From Xylaria sp. FL1777 (Eukaryota > Ascomycota > Sordariomycetes > Xylariales > Xylariaceae), in assembly GCA_022578965.1 (NCBI GenBank), contig MU400564.1, positions 1-64,000 of the forward strand: DNA of 64,000 bases. Direction: 5' to 3'. The notes below the pieces were generated by a model. That model worked only from the letters and a program-made list of their open reading frames with translations. It did not search any database and was not told where the DNA came from. Each line of letters opens with the position of its first letter. The first letter of the stretch is position 1. The position numbers and the translations under genes were made by a program. Positions 40,413-51,529 of this stretch are shown here, piece by piece.

Positions 40413-41186
40413 TCTGAGGGGGTTCTCGACCACGGCAACGGCGGTGAAGTAAGGAAGCGAGGAAGTGAGAAAGAAAGTCAACGAGCGTATAAAATACAGG
40501 ATATATACCAGAAAGATACTATCTAACCTAGAGATACCGGTATTGGTAACAAACTATGAATATAGGTATAAGCGAGCAAAATGACAGCCTGGTAAAATAG
40601 ACATCTCTTAGAGGCTAACAAGAAGAAAGAAGTGGTATAAGCGACGGCTGACCATTTTATCAAATGTGTGTCGTGGAAGAACACATGAGTGAAGGCAGAC
40701 AAAGTGGGATGGTCTAAGTCTATCTAGGTAGGGTCTGCGATGTCGCATGTCTCTCCAGCCCAAAATTTAGTGGGGCCTCCCTTATCTCTTCTTATCGCTT
40801 ACACTTATCTCCAACCAACGTGGACTTGGCTTACCCCTCTAAAATGGCATCCCCGCGGGCTGTCGGCGGAGATGCAGGTACTAAACTGTCAACTGATGCT
40901 GACCTCATCTAATGAAATGTCATCTTCTAGGTCTACTGCGTAAGACAAATGTAGCACGGAGAAATGGACAATACGGGAGGTAAACACCTACTTTGAAGGT
41001 CTGATGTATTTATGCCTAGCACATAACACACACATATATACCTATATAATATGATGTGTGGACATTCGAGCAGACAACCTCTTTGATAGTATCTCAACCC
41101 CTATACGCATAATACATACCATCAAGAATAGCCCATCCGTTCAGATTGTATAGCACACTTGAATACACGAAATTTCCTTCTACATC
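40413..41186. other. Intergenic, MET1 5' flank and RSM22 3' flank
   Basis: No gene recognised. A pair of TA-rich stretches and a TAGGTA-type motif are present. The frame at 40,740-40,943 (+) has no family signature. Confidence 0.4.
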
Positions 41187-43706
41187 TTAATTTTCTAACT
41201 CAAGCTCCTCCCTGAGGCTGGGGGGTTTGCGTTTTTTGCCACCCTTTGTTCGCCTCTGGGGAATAGCAGCCCTGCCTGCTTCTGACGCCCGGAAGATGCC
41301 ACCGGCGTCAGCATCAATGGTGATAACCCTCGTCTTGCCACCCCGCGCGGCCTGCTGAGCTCTCACACCACCATCGTTGGGTGCAACGCCACCCTTTCCA
41401 AGCCGAACTGGTCTCGTCACTCGGGTTTTGGCTCCTAGGGCCCAGAGATCACCCCATTTCGCCTTGCGCGCATCTCGGTAGGCTTGCTTGCTAAAGCTCT
41501 TGGGCACTGTCCACCGTTCCAGCGTACCGGCTGGTGTGCACAGGTCTAGTGTCACATGGCCATGCCGTTTGAGTGGTGGTAGGATATTCCGGGGTAGTGA
41601 TAGAGGATCAGGGGCTATTGGTGAGTCTTCATACCCACTAAAAGCATTGTCTGTAGCATCTCGGCCTTGAACAGGCGACGTGACCTTTTCTGTCCCAGGT
41701 AGTATGCCACGCTGCACGGCGACAAAGCTGAAGTCTATGTCTTCGTGATTTCTATGGGTAGCTCCTAGCAACTTCTGTAAAAACGGGGGACGTATGAAGC
41801 GCTGGCTGAAGTGGCAGAAGTCCTTTCGGCCGGGGGTAAGGCCGGGAGTGAGGTACATAGGGCAGGCCTTGTGGTTAGTGCAGGGAGCTACTACCATTCC
41901 TGGTTCACGTTCTCGTCTTGCCTCAGGCCCGATAGGCTCGGGTTGCGGATCTGATGTAGGTGAGACGATGAACTCGTCGAGAAGACGAGACCGCACGTCA
42001 CCAACGGCCTCAAAGCCCCGGGGATGACCTTTCTCTATAATGATGAGCACCCCGCCCTCGGGCGAAAGCATTTCCCATAGATTATCTAACATAGCCTTTC
42101 GCCTAAACCCGTCCTTGATGGGCATCATTTGGTGAGATGCGATGATAACGTCGAATTGTTTCCTTGGTAGCGAAGTTTCGCTTTCCTCTAACTTGTTAGG
42201 GTGGTCACCCGAGTGCAGGTAGTCTGGTAGCCGAGGTATGAATGTAGTGTTATGAAGGAATCGTGAGACACGGTGTCGTAGCTGCTCTGAACCCACGACA
42301 GCTGTCTTCTTGCCTGGAGCGGTAGATCCCTTCTCCTTGCCCTTTCCATGGGCTAAATCCCACTCAGCCTGCAAAACCTGTTCCCAAGCAGCCAGGCCAG
42401 CCCCGCCAGCACCGACATCTAGCACTCGAGGTCCATCGCCATTGCCCCGAGCCATGAGTTGCGTCATCCAATCAGCTCCAAGTCGTTTTCGAATCTCGAC
42501 CAAGACACTCATGGCCGACGAGTACATGCCAGGCAACAAGGCCGCAATGAAGGCATCGGCCTCGATTTCGGACATTTTATGGTGGCTAGCGGCCATGGGA
42601 ATAGGCTTCTGTTCGGTGTTTCGTTTTGAGGGGGGGGTGGCTACGGAAAAAGGAAGCCCTGGACCACCAAAGGCCTTCTCTGCGGATTCTCTGACGTGTT
42701 TGATGTCGGTTCGATCCAGTAGCCTGGTAATGGGTGTGACGAAGTCGGCCTTCGGGAGTTGCAGAGTACTCGGATTGGTTTGCCAATGGCCGATGCGAGA
42801 GAACTCGTGAACACGATCGGCAGGATCATCGAAAATAGCGTCGGACTCTCCTTCGTCTTCCTCGTCTATCTCCTCGTCGTCTTCTTCTTCTTCTTGCCCC
42901 TCCTCCTCGTCTTCTTGTCTTGGCTCCACTTCCTTTATGTCTTGCTCGGGCGGTCGTAGGGAAGCAGCTTCAAAATCCCTTTGCAGTTTTAAAAGAGCAT
43001 TGAACTCGCGCCTGTTCTTAGCGACGGCATTGATGTAGGTGAATCCGGCTTCGGATGGGAGTTCTTGGACCGTAATATCTTCAGATGTGAACTTAACTGC
43101 CATATTACTGCTCTCAGGAGATGACGACTCAGGGGGTGGAGGGAGCATCTCATCTGTCTCAGACACGACCTCTTCGAACACGCCATCTTCCGTTTGTCGC
43201 AGCAAGACCTCCGAGGGCGTATAAGCATCCTCGTCCTCGTCCTCGACATACTCGTCCTCGACAGGTTTGGGCGGTATGGGCATGCCCACGTCGTCAGGTT
43301 GTGTTTCTCGAAGGGGTGGGCCGTAGAGCCTCTCATACAGCTTGTATTCTTCGTCATTTAGATACCCCTTGGGCAATGTGTCGCCAAAAGCCTGCCTTGC
43401 CTGTCGGACGATTAGCTCGACATCGTCGGTGGATTCCTGAGGATTGGGGTGCGGTTGATCATCGGGTCGGACGTCCGGTTGGGCTTCAGGCTGCGCGCCG
43501 GACGGCGGCTCCTGGTATCTGGGTCGCGTGCTTGAGAAGCATCTCGAGGCGACACGAGATCCCTCTGCTCTCCGCTGTGGAGCGGGGCGACATCGAGCAA
43601 GGGCTGGCACATCTGATCGCGCGTGGCCAAATGTCTGCTCCAGGAGGTTCAATAGTTGGCGCCTACAATGGGGACATGATCTTTGAACTCTTGCGGCCGA
43701 CAGCAT
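41187..43706 (-). CDS. RSM22: Mitochondrial ribosome assembly methyltransferase-like protein Rsm22
   Basis: The homologue of yeast Rsm22 and human METTL17, needed for assembly of the mitochondrial small ribosomal subunit. A single exon of 839 aa. The N-terminus is Arg-rich with R-C-F-S-S-T-R-P-R-Y near residues 56-65, a typical mitochondrial presequence. A long acidic run of Asp and Glu lies near residues 265-295. A SAM-binding motif V-L-D-V-G-A-G-G-A-G is at about 425. Cysteines in C-T-N-H-K-A-C-P (about 608) and F-C-H-F-S-Q-R-F (about 630) match the Rsm22 family cysteine cluster that has been linked to an Fe-S centre. The C-terminus is basic. It is longer than yeast Rsm22, mainly through the acidic and N-terminal parts. 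Confidence 0.9.
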   Translation of the reverse strand: MLSAARVQRSCPHCRRQLLNLLEQTFGHARSDVPALARCRPAPQRRAEGSRVASRCFSSTRPRYQEPPSGAQPEAQPDVRPDDQPHPNPQESTDDVELIVRQARQAFGDTLPKGYLNDEEYKLYERLYGPPLRETQPDDVGMPIPPKPVEDEYVEDEDEDAYTPSEVLLRQTEDGVFEEVVSETDEMLPPPPESSSPESSNMAVKFTSEDITVQELPSEAGFTYINAVAKNRREFNALLKLQRDFEAASLRPPEQDIKEVEPRQEDEEEGQEEEEDDEEIDEEDEGESDAIFDDPADRVHEFSRIGHWQTNPSTLQLPKADFVTPITRLLDRTDIKHVRESAEKAFGGPGLPFSVATPPSKRNTEQKPIPMAASHHKMSEIEADAFIAALLPGMYSSAMSVLVEIRKRLGADWMTQLMARGNGDGPRVLDVGAGGAGLAAWEQVLQAEWDLAHGKGKEKGSTAPGKKTAVVGSEQLRHRVSRFLHNTTFIPRLPDYLHSGDHPNKLEESETSLPRKQFDVIIASHQMMPIKDGFRRKAMLDNLWEMLSPEGGVLIIIEKGHPRGFEAVGDVRSRLLDEFIVSPTSDPQPEPIGPEARREREPGMVVAPCTNHKACPMYLTPGLTPGRKDFCHFSQRFIRPPFLQKLLGATHRNHEDIDFSFVAVQRGILPGTEKVTSPVQGRDATDNAFSGYEDSPIAPDPLSLPRNILPPLKRHGHVTLDLCTPAGTLERWTVPKSFSKQAYRDARKAKWGDLWALGAKTRVTRPVRLGKGGVAPNDGGVRAQQAARGGKTRVITIDADAGGIFRASEAGRAAIPQRRTKGGKKRKPPSLREELELEN

Positions 43707-44405
43707 TGTAAGGCCCTCAGTAAATGGTTGTGTATTTATTATGTATTTTCAAGAATGTAGGCTGTGAAATTGAAGTTCAATGATTCGCCCTCGGATCTAG
43801 CTCGTGCATTGGCTTGTACCGAGTACCCAGGAGAAATGGCAAGAAAATGATCAAGATACAACATAGGTACCTAGACATCGTGCATAAGTCCCCTACGCAT
43901 ATAAGTATGTACAATGTACCTATGTTAGTTTACTGTTCTTTTTAGTACCTACCTCCAAGGTATACACTACGTACTACGTAAGCCAACTTCCTTTCCACGA
44001 CTTACACAACATCCACCATATGTCTGATAGATGGTGCCTTGCTCTCTACTATGTTTCCTCGTTATATTAGCGTCAATACTATTATGTGGCAATACCTTCC
44101 AGGGTCATCACCAAAACTAGGTAATTCGAATGTCGATGAATAGATAGAGTACTATGTAGGTAGGCCGGACATGACTCGATTTTGGGGAAAGTGATGAAGC
44201 CAATTAACCAGTTTGAAACCCACACCGAGTTGGACGCAAGCTTCTATCGCATACCCGATGTTAAAGAAAAAACAAAACAAAAAATAACAGCGCTATATAT
44301 CATAAAACACCAGACACAGGACGCTCCAGCTTGTTCATACAGGTATTTACAGCCATTCATATCAGCTTTCTTCAAACCCAAAGTCGGCAGTCATCAATTG
44401 TACTG
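43707..44405. other. Intergenic, RSM22 promoter side
   Basis: No gene recognised. TAGGTAC/GTACCTA motifs are repeated (about 43,866, 43,915 and 43,957). The frame at 44,182-44,409 (+) runs into the thioredoxin 3' end and has no motif. Confidence 0.4.
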
Positions 44406-45275
44406 CTAACTACTGCCTAGGTCGGCCAAAGTCCGGACACCACCGTTCGGCCGACCAGGAGCGCTTGCTCCTCCTGCTGGCCTCTGGCTGCCCAGTCTGA
44501 TTGGTGCTGGCGATGCTCTCGGGTTGTTGATATTGAAATCGGAACGCTCGGCGGCCTTATAAGGGTCGAACTACGAGACGATTAGCGGAGGAAATAAGCC
44601 CGAGTAGGCGGTGATCTGGATACACCTGCCCTGGTACAGAGTGGGGACATACCGACAACAAGGAGACAATATAGAGTCCGAAAAAGGTAAGGAGTGAATT
44701 TATGAAGTTGAAAGGGCTAAAATTCGTCCACGACCGGGCCCCTCGGGTTCTGGTTCCGCTGCTCCGAGCTGGTACGGCGCCACCGCTGCTTCCACTACCA
44801 CCTAGTGTCCGGCCGGGTATGGCGAAGGACGCACCCGGCGCTGCAGTGCCAGCCAGTTTGACGGCTTTCTCGACGGCCGCTGTGAGGGCCGGGGGGTTGG
44901 CGCCCCTGATGGTCTCAATAACGGAACCGCTCTTAAAGATGAGGAATGTGGGCATGGCGCTGACACCGTTCGACTGCGCGATGGACTGGTGATTGTCGAC
45001 GTTGACTTTGCAGAAGGTGATCTTGCCAGGCTTGGTGTACTTGGTGGACAGGGACTCGAAGGTGGGCGCAATCATCTTGCAAGGGCCACACCAGTCGGCA
45101 TAGACTATAGTATTGGGCATGAATGGATAAGTATATGTGCCGTGTGCGCGCTATATATACGTGCGATGCCGGCGGAGATTGTGCAGGTCGACTTACAGTC
45201 GGTGACGACAATGGTGGAGGAAGCTAGAATGCGCTGCCACTCGCCTGACGAGGCGATGTTTACCGTGCCGCTCAT
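44406..45275 (-). CDS. Thioredoxin-domain protein with C-terminal membrane helix
   Basis: Disulfide reductase fold. Exons 45,275-45,197, 45,104-44,653 and 44,570-44,406 give 231 aa. The active site W-C-G-P-C has its cysteines at 32 and 35, and the junction of exons 1 and 2 restores V-V-T-D-F-Y-A-D-W-C. The Trx domain fills residues 1-105, including M-P-T-F-L-I-F. A Gly/Ser-rich linker follows, then a hydrophobic helix (about 158-177, F-F-G-L-Y-I-V-S-L-L), then F-D-P-Y-K-A-A and a Gly/Pro/Arg-rich tail ending G-G-V-R-T-L-A-D-L-G. The helix makes this a membrane-anchored variant and not the short soluble Trx. It is divergent from the SPOUT gene. Confidence 0.88.
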
Positions 45276-45805
45276 CGTGTCTTGTTTCGGATCTTTCGAT
45301 GGCTTGTTCGAGGTTAGACAAGTGTCTGTTAGGCTTGGAAGCACGAAGACAGGTGGTCGGGATTGATGGTATGGATATTACATTCAGAAGTTGTTGAACC
45401 ACCTACCTAAGACAGCGGATTTGAGAAAGAGGGATACCTGTTCATACTTAGTACTTACCTACGCAACTAGTAGGTAGCTCAGGTGGGCAAGGTGGTTTAG
45501 TGGGGGGTTTAACCAGGGTCCACTAGGTAGGTACGTATTAGCGGCCCTTGCCCACTGTGCAGACAGCTAGGTAAGTACCTAGTGCTCCAAGACTGGTAGG
45601 TGGTGAATAGTGCGGTTACAATTCTGCCGGCACAACTTTTACAATGATCCCATCCACCCAGATTTCTCATGTAGTGTAGCAGCACTCAGAAGACATATCA
45701 TCACGCGCATTGTTCGAAGTTAGATATAGTCCTGGATGATATATGTTAGAGCTTTGCCCACATGAAGGTATATAAAGGTATCGACCAATACACATTGCAC
45801 ATACA
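45276..45805. promoter_or_regulatory. Divergent promoter between thioredoxin and SPOUT genes
   Basis: About 530 bp separates the two start codons (45,275 minus, 45,806 plus). It contains several TAGGTA/TACCTA motifs (45,400-45,590). A TATA-like GTATATAAAGG lies at about 45,770, 35 bp before the plus-strand start codon. No coding sequence is recognised. Confidence 0.5.
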
Positions 45806-47045
45806 ATGTCTTATTATGACCAGGATAGGCAAAAGGTAAATGGCCCGCCCATGCTCATGTGATCAGTCACTCATAAAGCTACCTTAGCTTGTTTCCCTCG
45901 CTGACTCGTCTCTAGAAACGACGGATTACGAGGGAGGGAGATTATGTAGACACCTCCAAACCAACTGCTTTCTTCAAACCCTCGGGTGGCAGGGAATGGA
46001 CCGTGTCTGTCGCTCTACCGGGAAGTGTGTTATCCACGTAGGTTATACCCAACCCCGTCTATTTCCGCTTTCTATTACAGAAGGAGAGAGAGAGAGAGAG
46101 AGAGGAGACCAGAGACTAGATTCGTCCGTGTCCAACACCACGTTGCCCGTCGCTGACATCAACCACAGCTGTCGTCGCGATGACCAACGAACCGGCGTTG
46201 TCTCGCATATTGCCCGCGCCCTGGCCGTCTTTGGGGTAGACGAGATTGTCATCTTCGACGACTCCCCCATTGACTCACGTCCCACCAACGTAGATCCTTC
46301 TGGCTACACTGGCGATGTTGACCCGTGTGGATATCTTGATCATCTCCTACAATACATGGAGATGCCGCCCTTCATGCGCCGCACTCTACTCCCCCTACAT
46401 CCTAACCTCAAAGCCGCCGGCCTCATGGCGAGCCTAGATATCCCTTCTCATCCCCATCACATAGACTGGCTCCCCTACTGCGAGGGTGTCACAACCTCTG
46501 GCGCCCCGTCGAACGGCTCAGGTACACTCGTTGACGTCGGTCGCAAGGATCCAGTCACTATTACTCACGACATTCCACCCAAGACCCGCATCACCCTTCG
46601 GATCGATGAGAATGACTGGTCAATGGGTGAACCCGTAGACCCGGCTACTCCCAGGACCGAAGGGGGTTACTACTGGGGCTATGCTGTCCGACGGTGCAAC
46701 TCGCTAGCTGCCGTATTTGAAGAGTGCAGCTACGAGGGCGGCTACGATATGAGCATCGGCACGTCTGAACGCGGCTTGTCGATACCCGAGGCGTTCCCCG
46801 AAAAGAAGCGGGACCGGTCTAATTTTAGGCATCTTCTAATTGTCTTCGGAGGGCCTCGCGGCCTCGAATACGCCGCCGAGAATGACCCAGCATTGCGAGA
46901 TATGGGCATTGCGAGAGGACGGACTAAGGAGTTGTTCGATCACTGGGTCAATATCTTGCCAGCTCAGGGAAGCCGGACTATTAGGACTGATGAGGCTCTT
47001 TTCGTCGGCTTATCTGGTTTGCGGAGGATATGGGAGATGAGATGA
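45806..47045 (+). CDS. SPOUT1/C9orf114-type RNA methyltransferase (DUF171)
   Basis: Predicted SAM-dependent RNA methyltransferase of the SPOUT superfamily. Three exons join in frame: 45,806-45,835, 45,916-46,037 and 46,169-47,045, giving 342 aa. The second exon carries W-T-V-S-V-A-L-P-G-S-V-L, the conserved N-terminal strand of the family; the second junction joins it to D-D-Q-R-T-G, then V-S-H-I-A-R-A-L-A-V-F-G-V-D-E-I-V-I-F-D-D. C-terminal motifs are G-Y-Y-W-G-Y-A-V-R, I-G-T-S-E-R-G, F-R-H-L-L-I-V-F-G-G-P-R-G-L-E and P-A-Q-G-S-R-T-I-R-T-E/D-E-A. A longer open frame from 45,996 reads through intron 2 and loses the conserved strand, so I reject it. The intron contains an (AG)n run. Confidence 0.88.
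46082..46106. repeat. AG microsatellite inside an intron
   Basis: About eleven AG units lie within intron 2 of the SPOUT gene (46,038-46,168). If read as coding, the run would insert an Arg-Glu repeat. Confidence 0.7.
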
Positions 47046-47485
47046 TAGCGGAATTGAAGTCGAAGGCACAGAACCAAACACATATGTAGTAATACCTGTT
47101 CTCTACAAATCATGCGCGTCTAGTCGACACAAACCCACCAGACCTCGGCTTCCTTTTCATGGTTAACTTGTGTATATCGGCCCATCTAGTGATACCAAAT
47201 AAGGAGAACAATAAATCATTGGCTACCAGCGGGAGAGAAAGTGCCTGACAGAATGTGCCCCAATGTTCATAACGGAAGTTCCCCAACGCACGGATTGCCG
47301 ATCACAAACGGCGCGGGGTCAAATCCAGCTCGTTCTCGGCAGATATCTCACGGTCTAATAGGGTCGTAGGTACAGTTCCCATAATTATACATCAGAAAAT
47401 TATGTTGGTTATAAATGTATAATCCTACTTGGAAACAGCCGCCTTGTCATCTCAGTTCGGAACGTGAAATTGACACATTAGCAGC
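47046..47485. other. Intergenic, FAD monooxygenase 5' flank
   Basis: About 440 bp with no frame or motif that I can name. A/T-rich in its second half. Confidence 0.4.
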
Positions 47486-49481
47486 ATGGTTAGCAATAAC
47501 GCATCAGGTGATCAAATAAACGGTATGTTACGTACTAGCAGATTAGAAGCTGTCAGACCGTACTCACACTACTGCCTAGCGATTGTAGTTGGCGCCGGGC
47601 TCGGCGGGTGTGCGTGCGCTCTAGCACTGAAACATCATGGCCACTCAGTAATCATTTACGAGAGGCTCCGAGTATTCCGACGCCTGGGGGACTCGCTTGG
47701 CCTCGGCGAGAATGCACTGAAGCTTCTCGAGCGATGGGGTGGCCATGATCTATATCATAGGCTAACAAGTATCGGTAATCAAGCCCCAAACATGCAGATC
47801 CGGCGATGGCACGACGGGAAGATCCTAGCGGTGCAGCCTTTGATGGACATGGCGGGCTATATCGGCCACAGAGGCGACTACCACACAGCATTTTTGGACG
47901 CCGTACAAAGTGCCGGTATCGAGATACGGTGCGTCTTAAAGCCTCCTATACCCGATCCCTCCAGCCCCTTGTCTTGCATGGTCTAGCTGGTTCTCGGTGT
48001 CGAACTTGGGGATCTTGACTGACATGATTTCTATGCACGCAGTATGGGATGCGAGGTGGCGGACTACGAAGACGAGGTAGGAAATCAGCCAGCTATCATA
48101 CTCGCCGATGGCACGAGGGTGCCAGCAGATATCATTATAGGTGCCGATGGCATTAAATCACGAGCTAGAGAACTGGTGCTCGGTTTCGCGGATATGCCAA
48201 AGAGTAGCGGATACTCGTGCTATCGCGCATACTTCCCGGGAGCACACCTCAAGGAGGACCCTCTTTGCAGGGAATTCGTCGATCATGACTGCGTAAATAT
48301 ATGGTACGAAGAACCCTTGCATTGCAATGATACTTGACTACGCGGAATGAATTGCCGGCGAGGGGAACGAACTATGCTAAACCTGAAGTTTGGGCCATTA
48401 GGATAGGGGAAGACACGCATCTAGTACAAAATACTCGTAAGGGGATCAAGAATCAAGTTCACTAAAGGAGACATGTCATTTCGGAATCTTCGCATCGGAT
48501 GCGCGGTATAGTCTCATGTGGGCTCATTTTGCTGACTGAGTATGAATTTAGTCCGGAACGGTGACGAGTTTAACTGGATCGTTACGCGGAAGCTCTCACA
48601 TGAGGCCGACATGGAGATCCGGGAGTCGGTAAGCAACGTGGCACCATCTTTTCCTTCTGTTGGCAAAGTCCAGCATAGAATGGGCTCCCTTTCTGGTCAA
48701 AAGATGCTCTAGAGGCTTCCCATGTTTTCAAAACTACCACAGACCATAGCCCAAGACAACGATAATTGACCCCGGGTGTGTAGTGGTTTCAAGAGGGCGA
48801 TTTAGAAGATGTAGCACGCGTGACGGCAACAGTAGATCCGCGGATCCGCGCGGCCGGTAAGGATTATCAGATCTCGAGTTCTTCTTATAAAAGAAACTAC
48901 TGACGAAGGCCCCATATCGAAGTGGCCAAGACGCCATCATGCCTCGACTGGAAAATCTGCTACCGCGACCCCCTACCGACATGGGTCTCGCCTCGAAGCC
49001 ACAGTATCGCGCTTCTCGGCGACAGCTGCCATCCGCATCTTCCAACAAGCGCGCAAGGCGCCAGCCAGGCAACAGAAAGCGGCGCCGTGCTCGCGGTATG
49101 TTTAAAGCTAGCGGGGAAAGAGGGAATACCGCTTGCCGTAAGTGAACTCTCGCCAATGAATCAGCTAAACACCGAGGAAAGTTATGCCTTGGCCTTATTT
49201 CGTTGAGTAACACTCTAGTTGTATAGACGAGGACATACGAGAAACTCCGGTTTGCACGCACACGCGCAAGTCAAAGGAATGGTGAGGACTTACGTGACCG
49301 GTGGCACAACGCCCTCAAAGATGTTGACGACGGCGTGGAGATCGACCCCGAGTCCCTCAAGATTCGGAACAGATGGCTCTACGCATTTGATGCTGAGGCA
49401 GACACATTAGAGCGTTGGGAAGAAGTCTCCAGTTTAGTTAGCAAGGAACTACAGACGGGGAAGATTACCCCTTTGTGCTAA
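47486..49481 (+). CDS. FAD-dependent monooxygenase (salicylate hydroxylase-like)
   Basis: Class A flavin monooxygenase, NAD(P)H dependent, hydroxylating an aromatic or polyketide-like substrate. Eight exons join in frame: 47,486-47,522, 47,580-47,928, 48,043-48,303, 48,402-48,436, 48,552-48,628, 48,784-48,856, 48,923-49,137 and 49,227-49,481, giving 433 aa. FAD motif V-V-G-A-G-L-G-G begins near residue 15; G-A-D-G-I-K-S-R-A-R is the DG motif; L-L-G-D-S-C-H-P-H-L-P-T is the GD motif. Every junction restores a family string, for example W-I-G-E-D-T-H-L-V-Q-N-T-L-R-N-G. The intron density (seven, with one 35-nt exon) makes the gene look broken in single frames, but no stop or frameshift is needed. 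The substrate is unknown. Confidence 0.87.
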
Positions 49482-49782
49482 GTAAGAAGGGATGTAGCTA
49501 GCACCTCTGGGAAGACTTCACGATGTGATTAGTCGCGAGTTCCACCTGTATATCTTTGGAGAACTTACCTATTTCCCACTCACTACAGCCCGAGCGATTC
49601 ATATATACCTACGTCGTATTCGAGGCGCGGCTCCTTTATTAATACGCTGTGAGCGCTAGATTAGTACACGGGTCTCTAACGCGATCCCTTGGAGTTGTAC
49701 GTTTATATTTATTTCTTCTTCTTCGCTTGTGTTCAGTAGATGGCCACTTTACTCCTTGAACTATTCCCCCTTTTTTTTCTTG
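49482..49782. other. Intergenic, 3' of the FAD monooxygenase
   Basis: No gene recognised; the 3' flank of the monooxygenase. It ends in a C/T-rich stretch and the TA at which the next element begins. Confidence 0.4.
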
Positions 49783-49784
49783 TA

Positions 49785-50287
49785 GGCTAACGCATCCCCC
49801 AATTGACTTGGCCACCCCATTGAATGGGCCACCCAGGCTTGGCGTACCAGCTCACCCACTAAGCATACAGGGGTACTTAATAGCCATTATGGTTTTCTTT
49901 GAATAACTTTACTAATACTAATCGTACAACAATATAATTGGTATTTTTGGAATCCTTATGAAATAACGGATCTAGTAGTATTTTCTATAATTTTATAGCT
50001 ATTTTTCCAACAGCGGTATAACAAACCACGCTAAATTTTAGCGTGGTTTTTCACACAGCCCTTAATAAAATAGCTACAAAATTATAAAAAATAGCATTAG
50101 ATCCGTCTTTAAGTTAGAATTCCAAAAATACCAATTATATGGCTGTACGGTTAGTATTGGTGAAGTTATTGAAAGAAGACCATAATAGCTATTAAGTACC
50201 CCGCTATAGAAATTTGGTGTAGGTGGTACGCCAAGGCTAAGTGGCCCATTCAATGGGGTGGCCAAGTCAATTGGGGGATGCGTTAGG
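49785..50287. mobile_element. 503-bp fold-back MITE
   Basis: Both halves are reverse complements over nearly their full length. The ends read CTAACGCATCCCCCAATTG and pair for more than 70 bp; inner blocks such as AATTGGTATTTTTGGAAT and CTATAATTTTATAGCTATTT pair too. The centre at about 50,025-50,053 is a perfect hairpin built on AACCACGCTAAA. TA flanks both sides (49,783-49,784 and 50,288-50,289), as for Tc1/mariner-type insertions. There is no coding sequence. Arm divergence is moderate, with some non-RIP changes. Confidence 0.8.
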
Positions 50288-50497
50288 TACGTTAAGTATT
50301 TTTATCTAGACCAGTAGCTAGAGCCACGTGGGTACGCAATGACGTCACCTACCTACCTATATATTATCGTAACAAATCGTCCACGCTTGATTTATCGTAG
50401 TCCTGATCTGCTCACACACATTTACGCCTATTATAGGCTACGATCTGTCAATTATTTCTTCTCAGAGAGGTCTTTACTAAACAAAAATCCTGCCGGA

Positions 50498-50983
50498 ATG
50501 CTACTAAAGCTGGTTCATTTGGCTCAAATTGTCATAGCCGCCTATGGCGCGATGCAATGCCAAGTCGCCATCACCAGACTCTTAGAGTACGAAGACGCCA
50601 CCAAGAAGCTCGCCAAGATCTCCAGCGAGGCCGAGCGCCAATTGCACAAGACACGAATGACGCAGGCTGCCGGAGCAATCGCCATCCTTGTCTCCTTCGG
50701 CGTCTCCGTACTACTGGCCACCCGAGGTGCCTCGTACGGCATGCTTGTGCGCTACCTCATATCGCCCGTCATGGCGCTCGCTGTCTTTGCCGCCAGAGAG
50801 TATCTGCGGGACTTTTGGGCCGGAAAGGGTGGCAAGGCTGCTACCGCCAACAAGATACCGTTGCCCAAAATGGGGGGATATAATGAAGCCCTGGAGAGAA
50901 CGCAGAAGTTGCTCGAAGTCTTGGGATGGTTGACAATAAGTTGGACTGCTAGCTCAGCTTTGGCAATGATAGAAGGATACTAA
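50498..50983 (+). CDS. Small multi-pass membrane protein, unknown function
   Basis: A 161-aa frame from the ATG at 50,498. An upstream in-frame ATG at 50,339 would add 53 residues with a poor, UTR-like composition, so I prefer the second. Hydrophobic segments lie near residues 2-20, 46-65, 73-92 and 135-155, with a charged helix (A-K-I-S-S-E-A-E-R-Q-L-H-K) between the first two. That suggests three or four membrane helices. GC-rich wobble positions support coding. I do not recognise the family. Its promoter lies immediately beside the fold-back element. Confidence 0.65.
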   Translation: MLLKLVHLAQIVIAAYGAMQCQVAITRLLEYEDATKKLAKISSEAERQLHKTRMTQAAGAIAILVSFGVSVLLATRGASYGMLVRYLISPVMALAVFAAREYLRDFWAGKGGKAATANKIPLPKMGGYNEALERTQKLLEVLGWLTISWTASSALAMIEGY

Positions 50984-51529
50984 GCCGTGGTTTTCCGGTT
51001 TTCCGTTATCGATTCAGATTTCACCGTCAACTAAGGAAGCGGAAACTGGTGTCAGGAATCTTACCACTTCATTTTATAGCGCTTGGTATGACCTTCACTG
51101 GCACCTACCATCCAGGGTGCTATATATGTGTTTCGATTTTTAATCTCTCATTTCAGGGGTAATGGAGTAGACGTTCTTCACCCACCATGATATTGTCATC
51201 GGCTCGGGAAAGTCAATTACCGCACAAATCACTTCTAAACTGAACAACAGCTTCATTAGCCTTGAGAAGCCACAAGATAAAAAGCCATGATATTAAAAGA
51301 TTCATATGGAAAAATCTATCGTTATAGTTAGCACTAAGTACTTTACGCATGATAAGGTCTACCTACATACTGGGTGAGTGGTTACATAATCAAAAGGATA
51401 TGGCACCCAGCCACATGTGGCGGTGCATTGTCCTTTCAGTTCATCTACCAGGTAACCTTAGGTACCTACATAAGTAGGTAGCTTCGCCCAAGTGACTTCT
51501 GGTTACGATAATCGCCAACGCTGTCCACA
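50984..51529. other. Intergenic region
   Basis: No gene recognised. TAGGTA/TACCTA motifs recur at about 51,358 and 51,460-51,480, shortly before the NUDIX start codon. Confidence 0.4.

Noticed and set aside
40413..40481. Longer N-terminus of Met1
   Set aside because: The frame is open but has no ATG before 40,412; the family consensus begins there.
45996..46168. N-terminus of the SPOUT gene at ATG 45,996 with an Arg-Glu repeat
   Set aside because: The other frame over the same bases encodes the conserved family strand, and clean GT..AG sites remove the repeat.
47486..49481. FAD monooxygenase as a pseudogene
   Set aside because: Frame changes and stops vanish when seven canonical introns are removed, leaving 433 codons with all flavin motifs.
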